Source: Chamaelirium japonicum (lineage: Eukaryota > Streptophyta > Magnoliopsida > Liliales > Melanthiaceae). From it: DNA of 64,000 nt. The stretch lies in NCBI GenBank assembly GCA_947650365.1, contig OX393555.1, positions 17,843,424 to 17,907,423 on the forward strand. The letters run 5' to 3'. The position numbers and the translations under genes are program-made. Of the stretch, positions 62,401 to 64,000 are shown piece after piece; the stretch's first letter is position 1, and each line of letters begins with the position of its first letter. Below the pieces are notes generated by a model. It was not told the origin of the DNA, did not search any database, and worked only from the letters and a program-made list of their open reading frames with translations.

Positions 62401-64000
62401 TGCGGGGGTTGCATGTGCGCCATGTTTTTTGTGCGGTTGCACAGGGAAATATACGGTCACTTATCTTCTGCCTTCACATAATGCAATCATGGAATGGATT
62501 TGAATTATTAAGTTGAAAATTTGAGGTCTAGCATATATACTAGATGGGTTTTATGAAACAAAAGGATTGTTGATTGGAATTCAGCAGCAAGTTTCAAGGG
62601 TTTGGAAAGGAAAACGATGTATTTATCTAACACATAGTATGTGTTGGATTTAGCATTGTTGTCGGTTTTGATGCTTTAGATATGGACTTTGGTAGCTTAA
62701 TTGCAGCAGAGAGTCAGGATATTGTTGAAAAAAAGCACACTTGTTAATAAAATCTGCTCTAGTATATTCACCATACATCACATATAAAATCCCCAGAAGA
62801 AACCACATGGTCCCCACCAATCCATGCTAAGAAATCAGCATAGATAAAAAGAAGGTACCTGAACTATCCCCTCTCATGGAGGATATGAGAGGAAGAAAGA
62901 GGACGAGGGTCACGCACAAGAGAGGAGTCTGTATGGTATTGTTGAGGCACTTAGTAACCACGCGCATGACCTATTCTCCTCAAAGCTAGTCACAAGTAGG
63001 GCTGAATGCTGATAGCTTAAGTTATTTGATGATCTGTCATATCATTTAAGTGATCGGTATGTTGTTGGTCAATCTGGATCACTAAAACTTAATTTAAACA
63101 TATCATTTCAACCAATCACTTAGAAACTAACAAAAGACCCCCAAAACTAGGAAAGTTTATAAAAAGTTTATCCTCCACTTAAATTCAAGCAATTAGCCCG
63201 GTATTTCATTTTGTGATCCAATTGTCATCGATCCCGAAGTTGCTCTTGTTCTGAGAAGAAAGTATCAGTAAATATGATGTTGAACCAGGTTTCCTAAACC
63301 ATGTTCAAGATCCCAACCTTACTCTTATTCCTTGAGCCACTTTGAACAACAGCTGTCTCCGCTCCTAGATTTTATGTTCTTGACGTCCGCATGCACCAGC
63401 AAGCATCACACTTCAATAATTTAATCACAAAACAGACTCTATTTGGTCCAACAAGGGTGAGCCTTGATAGCAACGATGTGGTTTATACAACTACCATAAG
63501 GCACAGTATTTAACAGGACTAGGAAGTCTATTCATTGCATATATGAATTACAGGGGAAGTCGTTCAATACGAATTGGGAAGAAGCTGAAATAGGACTTCG
63601 AGTACAACCCGAGTGTTAACCCACCCTGCACGTCAGTTTATGTTGTCTGTTTCTTTGTAAATTGGAATAAAAAAAGGTTTTTAAGCACATGAGACTCTAG
63701 TCAAGCACCCTTCCTTTCACGTGGGGGTAATAGGAGTATCAGAAGCACATGTACGGTGGTACTTCAACAGGGAAGAGGTATCAGTATTTAACAGGATTTA
63801 GTTAGCTATACCAGCAGTTATATTTTGCAAGAGCCAATAGTATAAGCCATTCGGCCACAAGAGTTGAAACAAGGATTAGATACAATGAAAACTGACCTGT
63901 GTAAAAATTGCCTTTGCATTGGAAATTTTGAGTCTCGTCGATATTTCCTGAGGAGCAAAGCTATCTGCAATGGACACAACCACATAGCCTGCCAATACAA
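15123..64000 (-). CDS. Acyl-activating enzyme, AAE17/AAE18-like (3' part, 11 exons; 5' end outside window)
   Basis: An AMP-forming acyl-CoA synthetase-type enzyme (ANL superfamily). Eleven exons were assembled from splice sites, and every junction keeps frame. Motifs in order: P-loop [14 protein letters not shown] (split between exons at 23610 and 22079), [27 protein letters not shown], and a C-terminal NKVMRR with the likely catalytic lysine. From memory, the closest match is Arabidopsis AAE17/AAE18, called 'probable, peroxisomal'; the natural substrate is unsettled, and AAE18 is linked to auxin-precursor herbicide metabolism. The visible C-terminus ends SRAKF, not a canonical PTS1. Introns of 32.9, 7.0 and 4.8 kb are swollen by transposons. 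The N-terminal third lies beyond 64000. No frameshift or stop was seen, so it is probably functional. Confidence 0.93.
15358..15570 (-). CDS. AAE exon
   Basis: Encodes [15 protein letters not shown] then [20 protein letters not shown], ending QRKLNPLFR. The acceptor is CTGCAG-like (CAG|ATA) and the donor CGG|GTACTG. 71 codons of the C-terminal domain. Confidence 0.94.
15639..15737 (-). CDS. AAE exon with the hinge motif
   Basis: Encodes [12 protein letters not shown] then [18 protein letters not shown]. The RxDD...GGIK signature marks the hinge between the large and small domains, which swing between adenylation and thioesterification. The donor is AAG|GTGCTA. 33 codons. Confidence 0.94.
15806..15931 (-). 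CDS. AAE exon
   Basis: Encodes [14 protein letters not shown] then [19 protein letters not shown], ending PVWNGK. The acceptor is TATAG|CCA. A nearer CTGCAG would break frame. The donor is AAA|GTAAGC. 42 codons. Confidence 0.92.
16084..16478. mobile_element. PIF/Harbinger (Tourist-like) MITE in an AAE intron
   Basis: The ends are GAGTATCCACAGGGGACTAG and, reversed, GAGCATCCACCCCGGGCTAG. TAA target duplications flank it at 16081-16083 and 16479-16481. 395 bp, no ORF. The TIR style and 3-bp TAA duplication fit PIF/Harbinger MITEs. Confidence 0.88.
16653..16869 (-). CDS. AAE exon with the [10 protein letters not shown] motif
   Basis: Encodes [20 protein letters not shown] then [17 protein letters not shown], the adenylate-forming A5-type motif, ending DSDGNPL. 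The acceptor is TTCAG|A and the donor CTT|GTAAGT. Confidence 0.94.
16990..17084 (-). CDS. AAE exon
   Basis: Acceptor CTCCAG|GAC. Encodes [20 protein letters not shown] then GLDWSSI and the first two bases of an arginine codon; donor CG|GTAAGG. The start was chosen over an upstream AG (17093) because only GAC joins FVQ in frame and in line with the family. The preceding intron is 4.8 kb. Confidence 0.92.
17093..18882. other. Intron sequence, no feature recognised
   Basis: AT-rich intron. Pieces such as 17700-17870, with GAACAG/CTGTTC-type motifs, may be old repeats, but I found no ends. Short plus-strand ORFs (18359-18821) have no recognisable similarity. Confidence 0.45.
18886..19129. mobile_element. 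PIF/Harbinger MITE, 244 bp
   Basis: The left end GGGGGTGTTTGGCATGACGA and the reverse of the right end GGGGTTGTTTGGCATCGTTC are inverted repeats. TAA duplications lie at 18883-18885 and 19130-19132. It sits in the 4.8-kb AAE intron. Confidence 0.88.
19133..21858. other. Intron sequence, no gene recognised
   Basis: T-rich plus-strand ORFs near 19429-19722 reflect low complexity, with a local tandem duplication of 'CTTCCTTGCTCGCTACATGT' near 19500 and 19540. Nothing else to report apart from the microsatellite listed separately. Confidence 0.45.
20422..20452. repeat. (TC)n microsatellite
   Basis: About 15 TC dinucleotides within an AAE intron. Confidence 0.95.
21859..22079 (-). CDS. AAE exon
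   Basis: Completes the P-loop ([20 protein letters not shown]) and continues through the conserved [20 protein letters not shown] region to GSGFAKFVQ. The acceptor is ATTTAG|GA and the donor CAG|GTGTAA, ending at a codon boundary. 221 nt, no stops. Confidence 0.94.
22486..23323. repeat. Diverged direct repeat pair in an AAE intron
   Basis: 22486-22630 and 23208-23323 share order and orientation: ACTTGGCGAG, GACC(C/T)ACCTT, AGCAGTTTAAGCTCA-like, CAACCAGGGAG/CAACCAAGGAG, TAGGAA and GAGT(A/C)TAGACGAA. The similarity is roughly 75-80 percent by eye. It is probably a dispersed non-coding repeat. Confidence 0.6.
23610..23683 (-). CDS. AAE exon with the start of the P-loop
   Basis: Encodes [20 protein letters not shown] and SGTTG, the AMP-binding P-loop motif of adenylate-forming enzymes. 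The acceptor is TTACAG|A and the donor ACAG|GTAGCC (phase 1). Confidence 0.93.
24740..25125 (+). pseudogene. Ty1/copia protease-region relic
   Basis: Near 24790 a frame reads WILDS..., as in the WILDSGA active-site region of copia proteases. Near 25065-25115 it reads [19 protein letters not shown], corresponding to [19 protein letters not shown] of the copia element at 31930-50314. Frames are broken between these points. Sequence after 25130 could be further degraded pol, but I cannot show it. Confidence 0.5.
25126..27430. other. Intron sequence with possible LTR debris
   Basis: No intact gene. Around 27160, 'CCTACATCATCCTCCACC' read on the minus strand gives GGTGGAGGATGA followed by TGTAGGAGC, like a polypurine tract next to an LTR start. 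26500-27165 could be that LTR, but its other end is not clear. Confidence 0.35.
27431..28447. repeat. Duplicated flanks around a hAT MITE
   Basis: 27431-27555 and 28287-28412 are direct repeats, about 90 percent alike by eye: GTTGGCCTTCT, TTCGACGCTTCGCCACCATA, GTCTAATCCTTCGGCATAAA, GTCGATGTTATTCTAGTCAA. Beyond them, 27553-27583 (CCAACTTTGTACGACTTGCT) recurs inverted at 28415-28440. The MITE at 27592-28264 lies between the copies. Confidence 0.75.
27592..28264. mobile_element. hAT-type MITE with GC-rich tips, 673 bp
   Basis: The ends CAGTGTTTTAAAAAACTCGC and, reversed, CAGTGTTTTTAGAGGCGGGG are inverted repeats. Both flanks carry a perfect 8-bp duplication CAAGGGAA (27584-27591, 28265-28272). 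CAGTG ends and an 8-bp duplication identify hAT. The tips are full of GGGGC/GCCCC and the middle is AT-rich. No transposase. Confidence 0.9.
29053..30014 (-). mobile_element. Old copia-type LTR relic, interrupted by a hairpin element
   Basis: Read on the minus strand it starts TGTCATATTTACATTGG after a GGAGGATGA purine tract. It contains TATAAATAGGG and ends CTCACAACA, followed by TTATCAGAGCC, a decayed form of the TGGTATCAGAGC primer-binding motif. The hairpin at 29397-29828 sits inside it. No linked coding region could be shown. Confidence 0.4.
29397..29828. mobile_element. CCGGTACCGG-rich hairpin element
   Basis: The ends CCAAGGTTTAAAATC and, reversed, CCAGGGTTTTAAATC are inverted repeats. 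TCATAT flanks both sides (29391-29396, 29829-29834). The interior is a dense array of CGGTAC, CCGGCCGGTACG and ACCGGTACCGG palindromes. It includes a ~105-bp direct duplication (about 29610-29665 and 29725-29780 share CGGGCCAGGTATCGGGATCG). The overlapping ORFs with RYRPVP-like repeats are translation artefacts. It is probably a non-autonomous DNA element; the superfamily is unclear. Confidence 0.75.
30060..30690. other. Intron sequence, no feature recognised
   Basis: Moderately GC-rich then AT-rich sequence before the AAE exon at 30696. No terminal repeats or coding pattern seen. Confidence 0.45.
30696..30821 (-). CDS. AAE exon
   Basis: Acceptor TTACAG|T completes the serine codon begun in the previous exon. 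It encodes [15 protein letters not shown] and then [16 protein letters not shown]. The donor is CAA|GTATGA (phase 2). The DISWxDFL block is typical of the family. The following intron (23684-30695) is 7.0 kb and contains MITEs and copia remnants. Confidence 0.9.
30916..30956 (-). CDS. AAE micro-exon (41 nt)
   Basis: Encodes [13 protein letters not shown] plus two bases of a serine codon. The acceptor is TTATTAG|GAT and the donor ATAG|GTGATG. Arabidopsis AAE17/18 have the same block directly after 'AIFTQ', so the long intron before it is real. Confidence 0.9.
31451..31929 (+). repeat. Inverted duplication, left arm part 1 (segment A and start of B)
   Basis: 31451-31770 (A) matches, inverted, 52097-52416. 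31774-31929 (start of B) matches, inverted, the outer end of 53596-52426. The copia element then interrupts B. The A translation ([35 protein letters not shown]) is preserved in both arms, but no known protein is recognised. Confidence 0.8.
31930..32104 (+). repeat. Copia 5' LTR (175 bp)
   Basis: TGTTAAGATG...TTTGTCACA. A short LTR with a CT-rich tract near its 3' end. Confidence 0.93.
32105..32116 (+). promoter_or_regulatory. Copia primer-binding site (initiator Met tRNA)
   Basis: TGGTATCAGAGC immediately after the 5' LTR, the standard plant copia primer-binding site. Confidence 0.93.
32160..32530. repeat. Degenerate GCGATCCC repeats in the copia leader
   Basis: The leader between primer site and Gag start is GC-rich and made of irregular GCGATCC(C/T), CCCGCGA and GCAGCC(G/C)C units. 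One ~39-bp stretch is repeated (GATCCCGCAGCCGCACCCGA at about 32443 and 32482). Several frames stay open through it, which explains long overlapping ORFs on both strands. Confidence 0.75.
32698..33732 (+). CDS. Copia Gag
   Basis: I chose the ATG at 32698 ([10 protein letters not shown]) because the open frame upstream to 32131 is leader repeat. It has Gag-like [12 protein letters not shown] and a [15 protein letters not shown] zinc knuckle (CX2CX4HX4C), then an RG-rich tail. The frame breaks at about 33725, where the protease continues in another frame. It packages element RNA in virus-like particles in related elements. Confidence 0.85.
   Translation: MSSTSSMTTSPSPSVTPYEIPRDFLPLANAFLLQEASDWPAWYATVESTLEGHNLRGHLDGSSMFSASDAEYGPWRLRDQRIKAYLVASVDRSLRRDMAGLATSAAIWGHLTARFVEKSGAREYQLLTQAQSAQQGELTVQQFYCQMRSYWCDLQDLAPVPDPSHAVEYQLYRERLQLYQLFAALRPEFSALAGQLLHRDNLPRLDEAVAELVAEETRLHTLASRALPLPSDLQGVLAAAPPPILGPPATASHGRPFCTHCQTPGHFVDTCFSLHPEKRPTYRDRGRGRARGRGRPVPTAAAASSVTAGELQSIREELAQLRLSQQSAAIPGLFQRLRLLCLFR
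33733..35210 (+). pseudogene. Copia protease and integrase, frameshifted
   Basis: Protease: [11 protein letters not shown] near 33770, where the family has D-S/T-G; the active-site serine codon has become leucine. The protease frame ends at 34138. Integrase continues in a different frame from about 34147: WHRRLGH and CTGCKLAK (HHCC zinc finger), then [16 protein letters not shown] and NGVAERK for the D, D and E catalytic residues. Another frame change follows near 35210. Confidence 0.85.
35216..36592 (+). pseudogene. Copia reverse transcriptase with an in-frame stop
   Basis: Contains [45 protein letters not shown] and [10 protein letters not shown]. There, TAG at 36002-36004 stands where the family has tryptophan, before FECF. 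Past the stop the same frame carries [11 protein letters not shown] (catalytic YVDD), FQMKDLG and [14 protein letters not shown]. The frame ends at the gypsy insertion at 36594. Confidence 0.9.
36594..37213 (-). repeat. Gypsy 3' LTR
   Basis: The same 620-bp sequence as 49042-49661. It lies in the copia RNase H junction and produces shadow ORFs shared by both copies. Confidence 0.95.
37214..37226 (-). promoter_or_regulatory. Gypsy polypurine tract
   Basis: Element-strand GGAGGGGGTAAC abuts the 3' LTR. Confidence 0.75.
37330..37690. repeat. Short tandem repeats of a palindromic TTGACCGATCGGTCAA unit
   Basis: About 20-bp units (TTGACCGATCGGTCAAAT with spacer) run head to tail from 37336 to 37500 and recur with substitutions to 37640. 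Two copies of a ~145-bp higher-order unit (AATTCAACCGGTCAAGAATC near 37480 and 37640) follow. The unit is a perfect 16-bp palindrome. It lies between the 3' LTR and the 118-bp array. Confidence 0.9.
37691..39195. repeat. 118-bp tandem array, about 13 copies
   Basis: The landmark ACATGTTTGTCCGATCGG recurs near 37737, 37855, 37975, 38093, 38212, 38331, 38449, 38567, 38685, 38803, 38921, 39039 and 39157. The unit includes GATCAGATAACTTTCGCCGA and AAAAACCTTGGTTTTTTGCC, both with inverted symmetry. Copies are highly alike. The period is not a multiple of three and the minus strand has few stops, so overlapping ORFs with [18 protein letters not shown] repeats arise; I treat these as artefacts. Confidence 0.95.
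39196..39646 (+). promoter_or_regulatory. Probable promoter and 5' UTR of the opposite-strand ORF
   Basis: Unique sequence between the tandem array and the ATG. It holds two CACGTGT G-box-like sites (near 39450 and 39491) and a weak TATA-like GTACAAAAAG near 39530. No ORF of note. The function is inferred from position. Confidence 0.4.
39647..41582 (+). CDS. Gypsy opposite-strand ORF, exon 1
   Basis: Starts ATG ([13 protein letters not shown]) and reads opposite to gag-pol. Near residues 140-200 it has [28 protein letters not shown] and RVESDF, resembling the 'putative gypsy type transposon' family (PF04195, from memory). A long Glu/Lys run (~395-425), Asp/Gly-rich and Pro-rich regions follow. 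The exon ends TCA G|GTAATT; without splicing, translation stops two codons later. Antisense ORFs between pol and 3' LTR are known in Tat elements such as Grande and Retand; their role is unknown. Confidence 0.85.
41665..41801 (+). CDS. Gypsy opposite-strand ORF, exon 2
   Basis: Acceptor GATTGCAG|GT, donor GTG|GTAGGT, 137 nt. It encodes [20 protein letters not shown] and onward to RINLV. Both junctions keep frame with exons 1 and 3, which is the main evidence for splicing. Confidence 0.82.
41878..42405 (+). CDS. Gypsy opposite-strand ORF, exon 3 (coiled coil)
   Basis: Acceptor TTTTGCAG|AAT. Encodes [14 protein letters not shown], then a long coiled coil rich in Glu, Lys and Leu ([32 protein letters not shown]), ending HAKSVAKP and TGA. 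The full spliced protein is about 866 aa. The degenerate ORF at 6040-8611 ends in the same type of coiled coil after an intron. Confidence 0.82.
   Translation, partial: NSALMNVATKLSMRAGAKEAVDEINQLTAERDELRDLLTSKKASLKTKIKELREGKLEIKGLKDRCEAQSHELESLKTRLSKVEDVSCGRTIEIQELKQQLATQHAAFAAREETSKKALEHALSECKVYKETAEKAAEALRTHVASVRSSKASVASKARPGSEGEKSHAKSVAKP
42406..43044. other. Spacer between the converging pol and opposite-strand ORF
   Basis: Contains four imperfect copies of a motif with AAGGGG(T)(C/T)GAGTCGCAACTC and ACCCAAAC, near 42628, 42707, 42806 and 42891, alternating with TTGAATTTGAAT-like AT-rich spacers. Both transcripts should terminate in or beyond this stretch. No coding sequence. Confidence 0.6.
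43045..46272 (-). CDS. Gypsy Pol: RT, RNase H, integrase (1075 aa from first Met)
   Basis: [22 protein letters not shown] near 91, [11 protein letters not shown] near 128, catalytic YVDD at 192-195. RNase H: YTDGASS at 501, NNEAEYEAL near 537, SDSQL near 564, EADALAN near 613. Integrase: HHCC finger (H728, H735, C766, C769) and D798, D858, E894 with normal spacing. It ends [11 protein letters not shown]. The first Met at 46272 is probably not the true start. The frame is open back to the UAG at 46426, so translation most likely enters by readthrough from Gag-protease. No internal stop or frameshift. Confidence 0.95.
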   Translation of the reverse strand: MVSFLQSNIDVFAWCFEDMPGINPDDACHRLAIKEEVKPVKQKPRTIRPELQVAVQEEITKLLAAGFIREVEYPTWISNIVAVPKKNGKVRVCIDFTNLNKACPKDPFPMPRIDRLVDATAGHELLSFMDGYSGYNQIPLHADDQEKTCFVTSRGLYCYNVMPFGLKNAGSTYQRLVTKMFEDQIGRNVEVYVDDLLTKSSVRSKHLSDLAETFQVLRKYRMKLNPAKCAFGVQSGKFLGHLVTRRGIEANPDQIRAIIDMPSPTNRKEVQRLTGRLAALNRFISKSSDKCKPLFDKLRKADTSGWSPICEEAFQGIKKYLVQAPILTAPLPKEDLWLYLAVTDQAISAVLVSRREGIEHPVYYISHTLLPAETRYSKTEKVILALLTASRRLQPYFVSHQITVISEHSLKDIIDKAGRAGRMTKWVVEMSALGIQFESRTSIKGQAIADFLADFPVEDPITWEEDVDMRLEDEDKPPINPTTKIDLSLEVIAATPPWNLYTDGASSSIGSGTGIVLISPELDHLQKATLLGFNATNNEAEYEALISGLEMAESLGVDRIIIYSDSQLIIRQINGEYTAREERMQLYLALVRRLQQRFTSAEFIQIPRAENREADALANAASVLGDSLGGRQIQIDYQEVPKTIPDQQILTTTEGSGGGDQLEDWRRQILDFFKHGKMPEDPNQARRLQRKLPCYTLQGEDLYFKSHSGMLLKCLGPEQAQAILIDIHSGACGNHSGGRSLEDKTKLQGYYWPTMARDAQQVVQRCEPCQRHARAIHLPADELHQLSSPWPFHQWGLDFLGPFPPTPSKKKYLLLATDYFTKWVEAVPLFRETDNEVIKFIRHNIFSRFGTPQVLVADNGAQFDSDKFREFCLNHGIKLFYSTPRYPQCNGQAEASNRAILGILKKKLNDKKGLWEQVLPEVLWGYRTTPRRSTGFSPFRLTYGSEAVLPTENISSTLKTKAVEEGVNEELRINDLDFSEELRDLASLRVAKYQQKIKRAYDKKVHKRQFPVGSLVLRAVFYNTKEHSSGKLAPNWEGPYIIESVGGKGSYRLITPEGDRLPRAWNSRHLKLFYP
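46420..46428 (-). promoter_or_regulatory. Candidate readthrough stop between Gag-protease and Pol
   Basis: On the element strand the sequence is TAG CAA TCA. It fits the CAR-YYA context after UAG that makes the tobacco mosaic virus stop leaky. Upstream and downstream ORFs share one frame, with 51 open codons between the stop and the first Pol methionine. Readthrough is inferred, not shown. Confidence 0.7.
46426..48894 (-). CDS. Gypsy Gag-protease polyprotein (822 aa)
   Basis: Starts ATG ([12 protein letters not shown]) about 130 bp after the primer site. The Gag core is near residues 250-420 ([30 protein letters not shown]). A knuckle [16 protein letters not shown] lies near residue 520, as in Tat elements. 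The retropepsin domain holds [12 protein letters not shown] near residue 680 and AILGRPFLH near 770. The ORF ends in a single UAG (46428-46426). The downstream pol is in the same frame with no further stop, so this is probably the major product of a leaky-stop gag-pol. Confidence 0.92.
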   Translation of the reverse strand: MARTKHQGQPEGSNTQHQPRPETRSMSQRLNFGQPLAVPEMGVHSGSGRSVDRPIAPHPHQSIGQTVPAPAEDPPSTYQISAIDFQLLQLAKQNATLTAERDALKKAASEAGIAIPIPSASGRVDPPRHSIYSEQRRSMGTDALERIRRDPTPSAAPWKQSVWDRLEDESSQSSSGRNCDKRAPSKLNLPRKHQMKGAPSKSRVSPSIPLQRGLGSDLRHRLRPANTSMPEQDLAILPLDPPLGRGHGRRDGYSSAGPLHRSLFESAFPRGWRTPTLPKFNCVRGDPSLHILAFKQALTPHEEENNVLCRTFAGSLDEPSLDWYHNLRAGSITQFGVLANLFVQHYQLNLKPEKKLDSLYRLRMGADETLRSFTRRFRNEHAALSGRHLDDEAIMLAFQNALRFDLHIYNDFIRNPPPSLGAMFDRIQREIEVEDDQVARKGRETKRRPAEKEAPKYAAKAHNTEAAAPPANKRSKNDGRRSPTKTTFTEWNMPVEQILDRIQHDEYLRRPNPLQPNSKFTADKTVYCEFHRSHGHSTDRCFRLKFHLEDLLREGHLQEFVNNGHDQRRTSAKGKEVCWIHLISSNRQPISVNANVFGIHGTLHNQALTGKEVDRQVRRIFHVRSTANKEDTWIEKPIEGLAWPSIVFNDTDLQGVHTPHRDPLVLKLIIDGSTVNRILIDTGSSIDIMFSDCFKRLGHKYQSLDVVPTVITGFNGEQSITVGESRFTIDLSRETRVSVRFAIVEGMSSYNAILGRPFLHQINAISSSYHQLLKFATGEGIVCIRGDQQAGRSCEAAAAKTDRKINIAPPKRPRDEAGPSSK
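49022..49038 (-). promoter_or_regulatory. Gypsy primer-binding site
   Basis: On the element strand TGGCGCCGTCTGTGGGA begins three bases after the 5' LTR. The first nine bases match the complement of the 3' end of plant tRNA-Asp. Tat-type elements often show this TGGCGCCGT-type site. Confidence 0.75.
49042..49661 (-). repeat. Gypsy 5' LTR
   Basis: TGTGGGTGC...CCCCCACA on the element strand, 620 bp. It carries a CTATTTATAGG stretch (49464-49474). By eye I see no difference from the other LTR. Confidence 0.95.
49662..50133 (+). pseudogene. Copia RNase H, separated by the gypsy insertion
   Basis: Resumes with [32 protein letters not shown] and HCDNRSAI, the D-E-D residues of RNase H, then ADFFTK and a TGA shortly before the polypurine tract. 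The insertion split the protein just before this domain; ACTTC is duplicated at the break. Confidence 0.9.
50138..50146 (+). promoter_or_regulatory. Copia polypurine tract
   Basis: GAGAGGGGG directly before the 3' LTR; primes plus-strand DNA synthesis. Confidence 0.85.
50147..50314 (+). repeat. Copia 3' LTR (168 bp)
   Basis: TGTTAAGATG...TTTGTCACA. Differs from the 5' LTR at about four bases and in the length of the CT tract. Confidence 0.93.
50315..51325 (+). repeat. Inverted duplication, left arm part 2 (rest of segment B)
   Basis: Continues B after the copia element and matches, inverted, about 52426-53450. Shared peptides such as DAYGDLLLR and [16 protein letters not shown] appear at 50728-50934 (+) and 52834-53040 (-). 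Similarity is roughly 85-90 percent by eye. No protein family is recognised, so these may be spurious ORFs in a duplicated non-coding segment. Confidence 0.8.
51327..52096. mobile_element. Small hAT-like element inside the inverted duplication
   Basis: The ends CAAAGTCACAAAGTTC and, reversed, CATAGTCACCAAGTTC match at 14 of 16 positions. The flanks CTTATCAT (51319-51326) and CTTATCAA (52097-52104) match at 7 of 8. An 8-bp duplication with CA-starting ends fits hAT. It lies exactly at the junction of the two duplicated arms and contains a short acidic coding remnant (51481-51645). Confidence 0.7.
51481..51645 (+). pseudogene. Acidic C-terminal protein remnant in the hAT-like element
   Basis: 55 codons to a [23 protein letters not shown], then [14 protein letters not shown], then [13 protein letters not shown]. 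The acidic tail could be the C-terminal end of a lost hAT transposase, but no dimerisation domain is visible upstream, so the identity is uncertain. Confidence 0.4.
52097..53596 (-). repeat. Inverted duplication, right arm
   Basis: Contains inverted A (52097-52416) directly followed by inverted B (52426-53596). Along the plus strand the order is A, B, then inverted A, inverted B. The right arm read backwards is therefore B-A, a circular permutation of the left arm, not a simple palindrome. Confidence 0.75.
53640..53760 (-). other. Coding-like fragment of unknown identity
   Basis: The minus strand reads [20 protein letters not shown] then [10 protein letters not shown] after an AG, followed by a hydrophobic stretch. 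Composition and codon use look protein-like. I do not recognise it. It could be a gene fragment carried with the duplicated segment. Confidence 0.3.
54350..56977 (-). CDS. LINE ORF2, reverse transcriptase part (875 aa)
   Basis: RT motifs: [62 protein letters not shown] and HFADDT (catalytic DD near residue 350). The C-terminal part has a zf-RVT-type region ([36 protein letters not shown]). No internal stop. It ends about 110 bp before the poly(A) tail. Confidence 0.94.
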   Translation of the reverse strand: MRKTLVQEEIMWQQRSRDRWIKLGDSNISFFHEVANSGRRQNTIHTIREGDRCWTSQIEISRRISEHFQNYFKRDGVDAATLDWSSLETLKLETSAELDRPFTEEDFEKAVFGMKAEGAPGPDGLPMLFYQRFWETIKRDLCRLLFDFFTHNISLHSLNYAWVTLIPKKSGAETIGDFRPISLANCVYKIVAKILANCLSDNLDKLVYRSQSAFIKGRFIFDSVATAQELIYHLKEQKEEGIILKIDFEKAFDRLKWSFILNTLKTKGFSDRWLNWIWNCLSTSTLSCLVNGAVGKQFKAGRGVKQGCPLSPFLFILAMDVFDSMLRRVKTRGFIEGIGEDSWRTANLHFADDTIIFCKAKKEQVSLLKILLYSLEVVSGLKINFSKTSLFYLGENTVSATSLSAILNCKQDSLPTKYLGLPLSSAKLHRSDWFKVIERVDSRLMGWQGKHLSLGGRLTLVNAVLTLIPSYHSSFFLMPKWVIKKIDAIRSRFLWKGADPNSKAYHLVNWGAVCKSREEGGLGVINLADHNKALLGKWWWRLQRDQGDIWSAVIRGRYFKRFKPLQMRSRASGKISPFWKGIQRIDHIYKCGTSLVIHNGKSTLFWEDRWLVEGCLKNWYPDLYDLAWSKSCSVRSQCVLRDNRTIWNIKFRRNVPDFLLFQVRELENLLQLLSINEEEDEVTWRLSSSGRFSSKSFYSFINKGGVICPIANHLWKSRVPLKIRIFMWLMTKKKLLTRANLQNRGNTNISNTTCVLCGQAKEDTNHLFIHCPFSKGIWDHLKRCLKIKGTPGSVFSMWTVWRKKRIKNRLRHSWDFLVMAVCWSIWIERNNRIFRKTKMSLGQVRLAIKRRLLQWKVVLQGKKLEQLDNIICNLF
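56913..57977 (-). CDS. LINE ORF2, endonuclease part
   Basis: The first real ATG is at 57977 ([13 protein letters not shown]). Upstream codons to 58025 are open but start at TTG. APE-type endonuclease motifs: [37 protein letters not shown] and FLSDHSPI. A frame change near 56960 separates it from the RT part. Confidence 0.92.
   Translation of the reverse strand: MKTLSWNIRGLGDIEKRKAVHLQITSQNIDIICLQESKCANPSPSFLKSMGGNRINNWVWLDSVGSAGGIITGWKEPDFTLLDSFIGVFSISVALKHQQSGSSLVVSNVYGPTDYHLRQAFWLEIRGIHVRFSGPWILGGDFNLTRFSFERSGAMGRRPDMEDFASLIDDLSLLDLPMNNRKYTWSNKRENPTFARLDRFFVSDEFETLLPGVTQCGLTAFLSDHSPILLDTKLQETKNKIFRFEAMWLEDSDFAPLVNSWWSEVEDNSNSVRNWNLKTRHVKLKILDWERRKFGNVLSRKKELLRKIGELEVKEEHNSISDAEKILKSNWSRFAENTCARGNYVAAKIARQMD
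58026..59351 (-). CDS. LINE ORF1, C-terminal part (DUF4283-like)
   Basis: Begins [20 protein letters not shown] and contains [17 protein letters not shown] and [18 protein letters not shown], typical of the DUF4283 region of plant LINE ORF1 proteins. The rest is low-complexity, ending RISSSV and TGA. In related plant elements the DUF4283 part comes before the zinc knuckle; here the knuckles are upstream. Confidence 0.75.
   Translation of the reverse strand: MMDFDQTVLDSLFNLRWCAICRVVRGEGSPSGLSSRFSQAWGANWQWRTRILDSNEFLVEFPSKTALSNALHQSLFDFGDLSVQFFPWSVDNRAIGSRVFRNVKLFIGGLPCHAWNLESLSCVLNQFGDILSFENDWDSADDLREARVTISTSMAEAIPGLVTCRLGNRYYELRIRQQPEAETTGDRFFREAEENRATAELRARSQGELSPSCLLPVRGFPDLVANPIPQAPSLFGDNVDCNGISAIWNDGKTDRRDPDSSGLPFVVNLTPVAADFQADNTRAHADDLPFNWEATSDRNDPTSPRETPSPHLCIPDSLPDNLDDCQIPVVPPEPPAATAEDRAMSGTHKTSVRRSQRQMVKSFEQTYQRGKHNPFLGSHLKKMVERSTDDELHSLLSFLDSDTVVALAGECGVAVSKEGFDPKVLVNILRGMEKERISSSV
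59311..60015 (-). CDS. LINE ORF1, N-terminal part with zinc knuckles
   Basis: Starts [16 protein letters not shown] basic Gly/Arg-rich N-terminus is followed by [14 protein letters not shown] and [14 protein letters not shown], two CCHC knuckles of nucleic-acid-binding type. It runs into a C-run (G-run on plus strand, about 59381-59390) and ends shortly after. The downstream ORF is in another frame, so a homopolymer length change probably split one protein. Confidence 0.8.
   Translation of the reverse strand: MLLLCEMARVWRAEATLGRRAEAPSWRWDGRWDGRGDGRGVSRPSWRASGWNGGDRVRSGFPHQPFPPFPSRDPPHGFGPHRSGPQWGMASQAEGPGRRIRPTFAEVIRSGKKPSDFYHLVTPSLDPWAQRIRDFSNKSASVMRNQSASNTGVAAQKPKSGFCFRCREKGHVQADCRNGIVCLLCKGVGHKMANCHSNRKFVRGSSFYPPPPSCHLPFQLRGDGFRSNSPGFSV
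60372..61849. other. Intron sequence, no feature recognised
   Basis: AT-rich with scattered short ORFs on both strands (60521-60853, 61101-61367) that match nothing I know. Confidence 0.45.
61850..62313 (+). mobile_element. Possible copia LTR remnant
   Basis: CTATATAAGTAGAGG near 61964 (TATA-like), then a GA-rich stretch (62008-62033), then GAGGGTCTTCACGTAAATCT followed by TCGTGTTCTTGTT near 62150-62185. This is the common 3' part of plant copia LTRs. The boundaries and a partner LTR are not visible. Confidence 0.4.
62314..63896. other. Intron sequence, no feature recognised
   Basis: No repeats, ends or coding signals identified up to the AAE donor site at 63896. Confidence 0.45.
63897..64000 (-). 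CDS. AAE exon (partial, at window edge)
   Basis: Translates to [14 protein letters not shown] followed by [17 protein letters not shown], a conserved block of AAE17/18 proteins. The donor is CAG|GTCAGT and the exon ends at a codon boundary. The reading frame is still open at 64000, so the exon continues outside. The next exon is 32.9 kb away. Confidence 0.93.
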